DNA from: Nomia melanderi
Lineage: Eukaryota > Arthropoda > Insecta > Hymenoptera > Halictidae
NCBI RefSeq assembly: GCF_051020985.1
Contig: NC_135007.1
Coordinates: 17,330,501 to 17,394,500, forward strand
DNA: 64,000 nt
Direction: 5' to 3'
Under the pieces are notes generated by a model, which saw nothing but the letters and a program-made list of their open reading frames with translations, ran no database searches and was not told where the DNA came from. This document shows, in pieces, positions 13,950 through 25,800 of this stretch (position 1 is the stretch's first letter; each line of letters opens with the position of its first letter). The position numbers and the translations under genes are program-made.

Positions 13950-14699
13950 AGCGTGAGTAGTGGTTCGATTGGTCGAGCGAGCGAGCGACGGAGCGAGCGA
14001 GCAAGGTGTGTTGCAATTCCCGCCGCTGGTTTTCGCTCCGATCCAGAAGACGACACCCACATGCCATTGCTTCCATTACCATATGGGGAGATCCCCGCGC
14101 GGTCTTTGGTTTCCCCGCGTGGCACCGCGTGTGTCTCGCAGTCACCGGTCGTCTCCGTGGACCGTCAGTTCGGTAGATCGCGGCTCGCCGGTGGTGTTCG
14201 CTCGTCGAGGAAGCCCGGCCGGTCGTTGCTTCGCGAGTTCGTTAGTAGAATCTCGCTGGTTCTCGCTAGACGCGCGTTCTCTTTCCTCCCGTCCGCCTGT
14301 CCGTTCGTCCGCATGTTCCCCGTTCGATACGTTTAAACCCGAGCGAAACTGGATCCGATCGTAGCTTGTTCGAAAAGCTAATTAACCCTTTGATTGTCGA
14401 TTGAAACGATCCGGAATGCTCTGAAATCGATCGCACGAGGATTACGTACCGAAGAGTAGACGAAGATGCTAGATTCCGTGTCGAATCAGAAGCAGATTTC
14501 TTTAGACTCGCAGTGTGTAGTTTTCTGTCTAATTTTTCACTCATCGACGCTTCTCAGCAAGCTTTAGAGTTCTACTAGTAGCACTTTTGTCTATCGAAGA
14601 AAGACACGAGAATGTTCCTCGGTTGAAAGATAGGCGCCTAAAGTTTGATCATTTCTAAAATTCTTCCACTGGCAGTCGGACAGAGAAACATCCGAGCGT
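13950..14699. other. CpG-rich block upstream of shot, possible distal promoter
   Basis: The part from 13960 to about 14340 is CpG-rich, with gagc-type repeats (13975-14005) and a TCAGT initiator-like motif near 14166. It precedes the CpG-rich 5' region of the first shot coding exon by under 1 kb. An upstream transcription start is possible, but I cannot identify an exon border. Confidence 0.35.
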
Positions 14700-16092
14700 T
14701 CCGCCTGCGGCATAGGCGCCTAGCGTTAAGGGGTTAATCGCCGGTCTCCTCGGAGCCCTCCTCTTCGGACGCGGCTCCCGAGAATTGGCCCCGGCTAGGC
14801 CTAGACGGTCGTCGTCGTTTTCTTCGTCTCCCGCGTCCGCACACGGTCGCGCGAGCGCACGGATATAGATATACTCGGACACGGTCTTTCTCCCTCTTTC
14901 TCGTCGGGTTAGGCCTATCCCGGGGCAAAGGGTGAGCAGCTCTAGCCCGTCAGCGGAAAAGACCGATCGGCGGCCGTGGTGGTTCACTTTCCCGGCCGCA
15001 GGAACGGCGAGCGGTCGCGCGCACGCCGCGGTGATAAATTCGGTCGTTGATTCGTTAAGGTTCGCGAGCGAGCGTGTCTGGAGCCTGACGGACGAACGGA
15101 CGAAAGGAACCGACAGGGGGGACACGAAATTAGCCGTTCCTCTTCTTCCTCCGCGTTCGTCGCTCTTGTCGTTACGTCGCATTGTCCGCGCGTGTAGCGT
15201 CCCTGCTCGGTCGCGACAACGGTTTTCGCCGGTTTCCCTTTCCCTTCAAGCCGAACAACCGTTTTCCCTTTCTTCCGCGTCGAGCTTTGACCATTGTCAG
15301 TGTTCCCCGAGACGAATCTCCGCGATTCCCTTCCGCGCGACGGATTCTCACGATTTTTCTATCTCTCGCGACGAGTTTACGCGGTCCCCCTTGTTCCGGT
15401 TGCCTTGAACTTTCGCGATTTTCCTGTCTCTGTATTTCCGCGATATCCTTCTCCCGACCGTCGGCTCTCGATCGATCGTTTATTTCTCTTGTACCGGCAG
15501 TGGAACGCGCGTCGACCAGCCTCGACGAAAAGAAACGAGAGTCCGAGGTGTAGACAAGATTAAACGAAGGATCATCGACCGTTTCGAGATCGAATCGTCA
15601 TCGAAGCTTCCGAAAGGGACGAGTGGACTGCTCGACTCGATGTGCCATATATCGAAACCGATCCTCACGAACGCATAACACGAAATAACGACGGTGAACC
15701 GTATATATCGCCCCGCGAAATAGTGAATACCCGAACATCAAACGACCGCATCGAACCGAGGAAAGAGTGTCGCTCGCGTGTGTACAGTTCCGAATCGAAC
15801 TACCCAACGAAAACAGGAAGACAGTGTATCCGGAAACGCGCAGCACGTGTTCGTGCGTCGCGGAAATCCGCGGGAGGGACCGGAACCAGCGAACGTCGCG
15901 GTGTGCTCTGCGAAAATCGAAGCTCGGGGAATCGAAACGTTCACCGATGATCGTCGACGGCTCGCCGGTCTCTTGTTCGGTCTCAACAATAAGCATCGAT
16001 TCGATTTGAATCGTTGATCACCAAGCTACCAAGGAATAAAGAGAGCAAAGGAGAATCGCGGAGGTGGAAGAGAACTAAGCGAGAAACACGAG
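14700..16092 (+). promoter_or_regulatory. Probable promoter and long 5'UTR of the full actin-binding isoform of shot
   Basis: This stretch is strongly CpG-rich (about 14700-15560) and leads directly into the first coding exon. A TCAGT initiator-like motif lies near 15297. The frame of the start codon at 16093 is closed upstream by a TGA at 16015, so 16093 is the first usable ATG in its frame. Many short upstream frames exist, as is usual for long insect 5'UTRs. The exact start site and any upstream non-coding exon are not resolved. Inferred from position and composition only. Confidence 0.45.
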
Positions 16093-16351
16093 ATGTCCAC
16101 GCAGGCCTATTACAGGGACAGGCTCGGCTTCGATCCGGTCGACGCCGTCGCCGAGCTTCACCGGGAGCAGGGCTCGCAGCGAGGATACGAGGAGTCCCTG
16201 TCCAAGTTCAAAGGTCAGAGCGAACACGGATTTACCTGGTGGACGATGGAACGCCAGGATAACTGGCGCGCGAACGGCCCCGACCCAGAACATCGGTCCG
16301 GCAGCTCGCAGGGTTTCTGGGGTTGCTGGGCGATGTTCATCGAGGCGCACG
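16093..16351 (+). CDS. shot coding exon 1, N-terminus of full actin-binding isoform, two possible donors
   Basis: The ATG at 16093 follows an in-frame TGA at 16015. The exon encodes a short N-terminal leader (starting MSTQAYYRDRLGFDP) ahead of the CH1 domain. Two GT donors fit: AAAG|gtcaga, ending the exon at 16213 (40 codons plus one base), and CACG|gtaggt, ending it at 16351 (86 codons plus one base). Both leave one base, G, which joins AC of the next exon to encode Asp, giving D-E-R-D-A-I-Q. The two forms differ by exactly 46 codons, a Trp-rich insert. From the family I expect the leader to run straight into the DERD motif, which favours the short form, but the distal donor has the better consensus. 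Role: isoform-specific leader of a cytoplasmic actin-microtubule crosslinker. Confidence 0.85.
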
Positions 16352-16739
16352 GTAGGTGAAGAGTTGGCATGCCGATGCTGGACCGAGTCCAAATACACCT
16401 TGCCCGTGACCCTCTGTCTTTTTACCTCAGCCCCCCTCCCAACCTTCCACGAACAGATTTTTAGATTTCTCTGATCCGAGATATTCTTCCTCGTCGATCT
16501 TCATCTCGTGTTCTTTATCTCTCCACGTGTCTCTGTTCATTGTTACCTCACCGACTTCACTCTTCCCCTTCCATCATCGAGAGATTTTTAGATTCGATCC
16601 GAGAGACTCTTCCTCGTTGATCGAATTCTGTTTTCTGCCTTTTTCTTTCCCCGTTTTTCTGTTCGCTGTTACCTCATTCACCTCTGCTCCATTTCCACGA
16701 AGAGATCTTTCTGATCCGAGATCATTCCTCGTTGGTTTT

Positions 16740-16815
16740 CACACTTTTTCTATCTTTTTTCTTTTGTTTTTCTCTTTTTCTTTTTCTTTTTCTTTTTCTT
16801 TCTTTCTTTTTCTCT
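16740..16815. repeat. TTTTTC-type pyrimidine microsatellite
   Basis: Runs of tttttc on the + strand form a near-pure pyrimidine tract within intron 1. The K/E-rich frame on the minus strand is a product of this tract and is not a gene. Confidence 0.85.
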
Positions 16816-19800
16816 GTTCATTTTTGTCACGCGATAGAGCACACGCTTCAGCTTCATTTTTATAGTTGATCCCCCGTTTTCGGACGACACGCGAGACGAG
16901 GTGCGGAGATTTGTGTTCGGGGTGTCGTGTAACCGGGAGAAGGAGGTTTTCATGGTTATGTGGGAGTTGATTTATTTTTGGTGTTCCCGTTGTTGTGGGA
17001 AGGGGTTCGAGAGATTCAATTGGGATGGCTTGTCCGTTGACCGCGATAACGTTGCACGGTTGGCTTCGACGATTGTACATAGATCGGGAATTTCGTCCTT
17101 TTGTATTATTCAATATTTACACGGAATATTAATACAGCTTACCATTGATCGATCTATCAAGATTCGTTAATACCACGTTCAAAGTTTCACCTTCCAGTAC
17201 GGGAAGAGCGTTTCGATTCTAATTTCTACACCGTAACGCAATGAAACTTCGCGTGAACATTTCCAGTCCACTTACAAAGCTGCCCGGCAAAAGAACGTAA
17301 CAAAAACTTTCACGAAATTTCATTATTCCTCGGAATACACGGTGCATAGTAACCTAGCTAAAGCATTCGCGCGTCGAATTTCTGTTTCTCGCCAACGTAC
17401 GAGTTCGTTTCTCCCGAAAAGTATAATATACTCGCTTCTTAGACGAGATATAATAGTGAAATAGTCTTGCTTCCACTTAGACGCAAAGAAAACTAACTCT
17501 GTAAACAATCGAGGAATACATTGGAAACTAGATTCGTCTGAAATTCAGCTGTGGAAATCTAATTCGTGATTGCCGCGACGTTGAATTCCAAGGGGTTGAA
17601 ACCATGTTCGATCGACAGTTACACGACACTCGACACTCGACACTGGACGCGCGCGGGTTCACCGAACGACCCTTCTCGTCCCTGTTTTCCCGGTGGCCGG
17701 CTCCGAAACCGAATGGAAGAGCGCAGACGCGCGCATCGCATTCTGTTCCGTGAGAAGAGGCCCACGGAAAAGAGGAACACCGGAGGATCGCTCGTATCTG
17801 GCCGACGCGAGAGAGCACCGCGAGCGGAAGTAGCTTTTTAAGGTCGTTTACCTTTTGCCGTTCGACCCGAATCCACCTCGCGGAAACGGAGTCGCGTCCC
17901 GGAAACGACCCCGCGTCGATCGGGCTCGAAGAGGAATTTTTTTTTCACGAATACGCTCGATCACACCGTTCGGGAACACCGCGAATTCCGTTGATCGCGT
18001 TCGCCTCGCGCGCCCGGAATTCTTTTGTACACGGATTTTTGGTTTCTTTTTAACATCCACTAACGTTTTGAAGTGTCTTTGTGTGCCTAATACCGCGGAC
18101 CGTCGAGGCTTCACCGCAGTACGCTCTGTTTACACACGGTTCGATCATCGTTTGCGTTCGATCTCTCGCTTCTGCGAAACGTCCGACGTGTTTTACGGTG
18201 ACAAGTTTCTCTTTCTCCCTCCCCTGGTTTTTTTTCTCTCTTTTTTCTTTTGTCGTTTGATTTCTGTGCTCGTTCACACTCGGACGACGAATACCCCTCG
18301 CTCGTGAAACGACGGTTGCTTCCTTGTTCCGCGTGTTTTCGTTTTCCACTTCGTTCTCACGCGTCTCAAACACGTTCGCTGCGCGTGCCGATTAGCGGGA
18401 ACGCGAATCAGTTGTGTCGCGTATACTTATGTTGTAAATACTCTCTAAGAATCTTAGTTTCAATGCAATTTTGCTGTTTGTTCCACGAAATTAGTAGCAC
18501 GGATCCAATACATCCGAATGTATTGACGTAATCCGTAGGAATACAGTTCCTTGTATTCCCTGTAAATATACAATGTTGCATTAACGACAACGGAAACGAT
18601 ACATTTTTCTGTTGCAATATTTTGAAGGGTATCCATGCTTTCTATTTATAGTAACTTAGTCGAGCGCGTTAACGATCAAACGTTTGAAAACTCGGAAAAT
18701 GGCGTGGGCCGTTTTTTCCGATGAACGGCGCGCGCAACGTCGGTCGAAGGTGAAACAGCGAACGTGTTAGTCTCCGCGATTCCATTATCGTTTCTCCATG
18801 ATCGCGCGTCGACAATAAACAATCGTGTCGATCGAGCGTCCACCTTGTCACGAGTGTCTGAAAAAGTTTCTGTCATTTTCTCCTTCCTCCTCGACGCCGC
18901 GGTCTTCTTCTCTCCGCTCGCTCCTCTGGTTATCACTCCGAAATTCCAAGCGCCCGAGTGTCCTCGTTGTCCCAATTTATCTCCATTACATGTTTCGGTA
19001 TGCCACTCTTCCGAGTCGTCGCCGGTCGTCGTCCACGATCACCGCGTCGAATATTTCCGTCGAGCCGACTCGATCGAATCTCGCGCGCCTTTATATTTTC
19101 GCTCGTCGAACCGGCCAATTAACCTTTAGTCTTTCAGCCGATTTTTCTGGCCTATCAACTCCGAGCAATTTTTATAGCGCCCTAGGCGAACATTAGGAAA
19201 TAACGTGTCTTAGATTAATAGAATAACATTGGACACCTTAGAGTAATGAAACAACGTTCCTTAGATTTGTTTATTTTATATTACTCTCCTAAAGACAACA
19301 TTCGCGTAGCAAACGCAATCAGCGTAGGATAGTTCTTTTTTAGTTACACCGAAGAACACGTGTTCGCATTAACGTTAATGTTATGTATTCAATGTTAATG
19401 GCGATACACGTGGTGTCCCCAGTTTCTTTCTCGTAAAATGGAGACAGTACACCGTAGTGGTAAGATTGTAGAAATAACGTCCTTAATGTAGGCTATTAAA
19501 GGCTTCGTTAAAGGTAACTGGTTTGTTTTAGAAACGCGCGAGGTGCTGATGGGATAGTTGTTAGTGATTTTTAGAGAACGATTGAATAACCCTTAGAGTA
19601 TGCGTAGCGAGACACGGCTGGATACTTGGCTTATTTAAAAGTAACCAGCGTTGTAGCCGGGACTTTCTATTCGGTCTTAAACTATCGAGCGGTTGCGCAA
19701 TGCATAGTTAAACATAGTTAAACATAGGCTCTTATTTTTTTCTCTCTCCACAATGGCTAAATTAGACACGTATTCTCCTCTTTGCACGCAAACGTCAAGT

Positions 19801-22154
19801 GTTTTACTTGTAAAATTAACGTTGCCTACACTCCTCGGTTTATTTGTTCGAAATACTACCGGAAAGACCGAATGATTTCCTCGAGTTATCGTCTTGATTC
19901 CAAGGTATCCGATAAAATGAATAGGCAATTCAATCGCGAACGTTTAAATAAATAATATCCTCGTGAACAAAAGTGAAATTACGAACGGTCATGGAATGAT
20001 CCAAAGTGTAGGGGTTAAAATTTCGTACTTTCTCCCCGACAATTGATACAAATCACATTTCACTAGAAAGTTCATGAAGATTTTTACGTGATGGTGAATC
20101 GAAATGATAATTACCAACCGCATATCCGCCGTTAGATCATAGCTACGTGTCTGCGCGGATAAGTGCACCTCTAGGCTATATGATAACAGCCTTTGCCGAG
20201 CTAATGTTCAACGACAGCAACAGCAACAGTACTCTAAGGGTTAACAGTGATTATCTGGCAGTTCCTACGGCTATATCCTGCAATTTATTATAATTATCCC
20301 ATCGGCGTAATTACTCTTGCCACTTTCGAATCGAAGAAAATTGATTAAACGCGAAGGAATTTGATTTATATCGAAACGAATGAATATTTCCTACAAGTTA
20401 CCCATGGTTTAACGAAGATCAATTAATCTTGATATAGATTCGCCCTTAGATTAGTTTACTTAGTTCCATAAAACCTTATCAAAGACAGACCTCATAGAAA
20501 TAGGAAACCTTAGGTTTCCCTTACGATATTTTTAAACCGAAGAAGGCTAATTAACTAGATGCAAGTGTCACAACGAAACAGAAGAAACGAGCAGTTACCA
20601 AGATAAGTGACTCGTTAGTTCAATCTGTCTGCGCCGAAATAAAAATCTCGACGCGTCGAAAGACGAGTGAACCCAGCAGCTTTCGGTTAAGCCTAATATA
20701 GATTTGTCCTTCTCGTTCGGCGACGTCGCCGGCCCGTTAACATCGTATGACCGGGGCCCATTGTTCGAAACGTCGCGGCGACGGCGAGCGAGTTCACGTA
20801 ACGAGTACATAACTCGGTCGTCTCGGTTTCGACTCCGTTCATTGACGGTGTACATCTCCTAGATGGAATCGGTTAATCGGCCGTAATTAATTGCCGCCCG
20901 CTTCGGGGAACGAGCGCCTCCTACTCGATCAATTTTGATCGGTGTGTCGTCGAACTTGATACAGTTGAACCTCGATAACTTTGAAATGAACGACGCCGAA
21001 ATGTCTTCGTCCCCATTTAAATGATTTGACTCGCGTTCAGTACGTAGGGGAATGTAGCCTAATTTTAATTGCCACCTAAATTGAATCGTATACCCTTCAG
21101 CGTGGGAATACAGTTTCATATCGTTTAGCAAGTGCACTGAAATCAGTTGTACGATGAGTAATAATTTTAGTACGACGCAGTTGTTATCTCGACTTATTTT
21201 TAACATTTAAGCGCCGAATTATTCGCTTGGAAATTCGATGATCTATCACTCGAAGATCTCGTGTCTTCTCTCGCGATTCTATTGATCGAGGTTCGACTGT
21301 ATCTTCGGCTTACATCGGCGTCTATCAACGTAATCCTTCCAGCTAGACGATTGTGCGATTGCTAAATCCGATCAGAAAGCGAGGATACTTCGTGATCGAT
21401 CATTGCTACGGAACTTCGGGCTTTTGCGTATTGAACAGTTCAGCGTTATTGTGATCGTAGCTATAGTGAATTAATATTTATGAAGCTATGGATATCATTA
21501 TAGTATCTGTAGTATTATTATATTATTAACTGATATTATATATCATTGACAGCAAGATATTCGAAGATCGTTGGTTTCGGATGCGAAAGTATAATAATAA
21601 TCACACTTCATCAACGCGTTGAACGCCGGCCGATTTCACAGAACAAGATGCATAAAACACAGAATATCAAATTACCCAATCGAATGGCATTACGATTACA
21701 CGATTATCTTGTCAAATGCCGCTCATTCGATAGCATAATTTACAATACAGAAATGCCATCGAACAGCCGTCACTCAATCAAGCGAATTAGGTAAAAATTT
21801 CACCGGTAACCATGGTGTACGTGTCAATCGCGTTGCAGTATCAGCATTTCGTCCAAGAATTCGAACAAATGCATCGAACGCGTATCAAAATAAACAGCTA
21901 AAGCGGAACGGTAGGAATTGCGAGTTTATTCGAGAAAGTAAACAATTATCGAGAAAATATTCGTATTATCTGTTATTCGGAGCCACTCAGTCGTAGACGT
22001 GGAAGAGAACAGTGACAGATAGAGAGAGCCCGCTGTCAATTAATCGAAACTCCCCGCGATTATTCGAAGTTTCAGCGCACGGGTTCCCGCTTGTCCGCCT
22101 GATCGACTGCTTCCTTTACCCACCTGGAGCCCGCGTCCCACGTATCAACACCCA

Positions 22155-22285
22155 ACGCTGCCTACCCATCTACCTACTTACCTACCTATCCCAAACCACC
22201 TACCTGTCCGTCTGTCTGCCCGTCTATCCGGCTGCTTGACTGCCTGCCTGCCTGCCTGGCTGCCTGACGCTGCCTGACGCCCGAT
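22155..22285. repeat. Degenerate tetranucleotide repeat (ctac, ctgc units)
   Basis: The stretch begins with ctac/ctat units, passes through ctgt/ccgt units and ends with cctg units. It looks like one decayed tetranucleotide microsatellite whose core unit changed along its length. Confidence 0.75.
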
Positions 22286-22758
22286 TGCCAGCTCGGCCAC
22301 CGCGTAGGCGATCCCCTAGCAATTCGCGTCGATCGTCGCCATCTTCGATGTACATGCGATTCAATTTCAACCCCTTGCCTCCCGATGTTGCGTCAGGCTC
22401 GTGGCCGAACATTTCGGATACAGTTTGCACCCCTTTAGTTAGCGACATCGCCTTGAATCGATATCAATGAAATGCGAATCGGACGACTAGAATAAATTGG
22501 ATATAATAATTGTCACCTATTTTTCTGTTTCACAGTTACAATAGTGTTCGTTATGAAGACGTTTGCTTTTGTTAAAAATGATAAGTTAACGTACTTTGTA
22601 GGAATAAATGTATTTTTCAAGCGAATCGCGAGGCAAGGAGTTGATTACCGTTTTACGTTCGGTCCGTCCCTTTTTACGGGAGGGTATTGAAATTTTCGCT
22701 TGAAACGCGCCCGATCGGCGAAGTTTGTCTAACCGATTGCCACCTTTTCTGATTGCAG

Positions 22759-22820
22759 ACGAACGAGACGCGATCCAAAAGAAAACATTTACCAAATGGG
22801 TGAACAAGCATCTGAAAAAG
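22759..22820 (+). CDS. shot: shot exon 2, start of CH1 domain
   Basis: The exon runs from acceptor ttgcag to donor AAG|gtaaga (62 nt). Two bases complete the split Asp codon and twenty codons follow, covering residues 41-61 of the short-donor isoform. It encodes the actinin-type actin-binding signature QKKTFTKWVN, the N-terminal helix of CH1. Spectraplakins and plectin have nearly identical residues at this point. It ends in phase 0 after HLKK, so either exon 3 (31107) or the microexon at 28636 can follow. CH1 provides most of the F-actin affinity in a tandem CH module. Confidence 0.96.
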
Positions 22821-25800
22821 GTAAGACGCCTCCGGTGCAGCGAGAACAGGGATTCTAACCGTAGCCCGTGTCAGTTTCGGTTCTCATAGAAATTTATCTT
22901 AGGTACTCGCGTTGAAAGGGTTGATTAATCATTCTTTCGTCTATACTGTCATCCTGGATCGATGACATAGATTCTTTGGTATTTTATTTTATTCTGTTAC
23001 GAGTCGCGAAAGAATGATTAATCTCGCTTTATGAATTCTACTTTAATAACTTGTGTCCAACCCTCTCGTGACCCAGTGTAACTGGGTTAACCCCTCTGGG
23101 TCTCTCAGAATTTATTACAGCAACCATCCTCTCGGTATCCTATTTGCGAATGGTTCGGATCTCCACATAAAAACGTCACCGAACGACTGAAACGGCGACA
23201 GTCTCGGGTGCCATAGATCGATCGAGCGCACACCCTTGTATTTTTCATTCTCGAATTAACGGAGACCAACCCTAGAGCTTCGGTATAGTCCATCATTTTT
23301 AAACGATGTCTAGCTGTTATAGGAGACGCCTGTTCTACGAAGTCGATTTCATTTGCGCGTTTGTACTCGTTTCATATTAAAAGGAACTTTAGACCCATTC
23401 CTCCTCAATTATCGGAACTAACGATGCTCTAGAAAATCGGTTCTTTACATCATTCGAGAATATTCGTTGCTTCTTATGAATCGAAGTCTGAAATACGAGA
23501 CGAAAAGGATACCATGTATCGATCTCTCGTTATTTCGAATAATTAATCTTAAACAATAGACTATACTCGCGTCTATGTATTACGTTAGGTATCTCAATTC
23601 AGCAATCCTTCGTCGGAACAAGTCGAAAAGTTTCCTCGAAACCCATTGCTCTCAATAGCTTATCTAAGAACTAGGGGTGCAACCACAACTCACCTGGCCA
23701 AACGAACTACGGTGTAGTTCCTCGAAGGCTGTGCGGCCCTTCCTTCGAACTATCGAGCGATCCTAATTTTAGACCGACCTTAGACAGGCCGGTAGGCCAC
23801 GGTTCGCGGACTAGAACCGAGAACCAAGCCTCTAACCGACGCAAGGAGAGAGTATCGGAACACCTGATAGGTGTGAGCCGCCGGCGAGAGCCAGCGACGC
23901 GCAACGCTCGGGACAACCAGCTGTTTCGTAACCATGCACGCGGCTGTCCGCACACGTACAGGGTGTCCCACGCAATTGGGACAAGCTGTCTTCCGATCGG
24001 TTACAAATAGAAATCAAATGCTATTAGAATCGATTCCTTCGAATTCTCCTATAGGAACTCCAAGATCGTAGTTGAGACTTCGTTCGATCGATTAATCAAC
24101 TTTAGTAATTTCTCGGGCAGCTTCTGTTGTTCTAACAATTGCAAAAGAATTGAAACAAATGAATTTGATTCATTTGGTAATTCTAGTGATAAATGGTATC
24201 GATATTTCAGGTTATACTTCATTGAGGTTACAATAAAATTTCGTTCTATCTACAGCTTGTCCAAGTTGCAAGGAACACCCTGTACAGGGTGTTCCAGAAA
24301 CATGCTTCGCTGTGCACACACGTGGGTGTGTGTCACTGGGCGTTCGTATTCGAGTTTTTCCGCACACCGAAACGTAGGCAGCGCGTGGGTACCGACGGCG
24401 TGCGTTTTCTGTGTTCCTCGCTCCCTGTCGTGGCAGGGGACAGAGAGAATTATTTCATGTGAGGCTATAGAAGGCAACGCGACGAGGAAATCGAGTGGGT
24501 GAGAATCGAGGAAATCGACACGATCGGTGTTGACCAGCCCGCAACTTGTTTCGCGCGGCTGTTTTCCGAGGAGGAAGCGTGCATGGATGTTTGCGGATAC
24601 GTTAACTAACGAACAATTCTCTGATAGCTGGATTTTTGGATTATGTTTGCGTGGAGATTATTGTTGGAGAAGTTAACGAGCGTTTCTGGATTTTCATGCA
24701 TAGTTTAGCGTCGAAGAAGTTTGAATTTATAGATTCTCGTGTCCAATGTTCGCGTTCCGTTCATTCAACGTTAAATTACTTTGAACACCGTCTTCTCTCA
24801 TTCCTTAATCCCGTTTGACAAACACCTCCAAGTCTCGTAACACGATTCTCATAAGATTGCGCAACGAAATGTCGATCGATACCCTTCGCACAATTAAGAA
24901 TCTAATTCGGCCGAAAGCTGAATCATAGGAACCGTAGAATCGACTTAACTCCGCACCCTCGTTTCACAATTTAACCGACCCACCCTATCTCTCACCCTCT
25001 TTCTAAACTGTCTCCCCCGTCATTAACAGGGGCTAGAAGCTACCAATAAACGAGTTAGCGGGGAAGCTTTTAACGGTCGTTCCGCCTCCAGTTAAAGATC
25101 AAACGCCTAGCAATCTCCGCGTAATATCGCGATTGGCTGGCCGCGAGCTGTTCGAAGCGTCAGCTGGCTCGGTTTTCGGTTGCGTAGATCGATTAAAGAG
25201 ATTCCGAGTATCGCAGCTACCGAAAGACCGACTCGAACAACCGTCGCCACTGTTCTTCGCGTTAACGAGCCGCGTGACGGTAAAAACGATGCCGTCGGCG
25301 ATACGCCGGTGACTCGTTCGATGCCAGTGACGATTCAAACGCTGACGAAACTCGACCGTCTCCTTCTTTTTCACGTGTTTTTCTCTGTCGGGGAATAAAA
25401 TGACGGAGAGAGGGAACATCGTCGACGTTGCAGACGATATGGCACGCGACTGAGAACAATTCTTGCAATTTGAGACACGTCAGCTTTGATCCTTGCCAGG
25501 AGAGATAGACTCGAACGTGTGTGTTATCTATGATGTGGGTCAAATCCAATTTCAAAAAGAACGCAGTTCCCCTTTAACAATATATAGCTGAATTATTATA
25601 AAGCTGAATTATTTATCGATTGCTTAAATAATAGGAGAAACCGATCTCTTGCTGTTCGAATAATTAAATTATCTATTCGCGAAGTCAGTCAAACACTTGC
25701 GATTAATCAAACACTCGAAGTTAATCGAACGAAACTCGCGCACGAAAATAATCAGCTTCGCAATTGCTCGAGCCCGATTCTATCGTTACGATTCGTCCGA

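Larger units (their letters stand above)
16352..22758 (+). other. shot intron 1
   Basis: This 6.4-kb intron runs from the distal donor of exon 1 to the acceptor ttgcag at 22753-22758. It holds a C/T-rich run (16740-16815), a CpG-rich block at about 17640-18380 that could be another promoter, and a tetranucleotide-rich stretch near 22155-22285. I found no exon that both starts with ATG and ends one base into a codon with a good donor, which an alternative first exon joining 22759 would need. Confidence 0.7.
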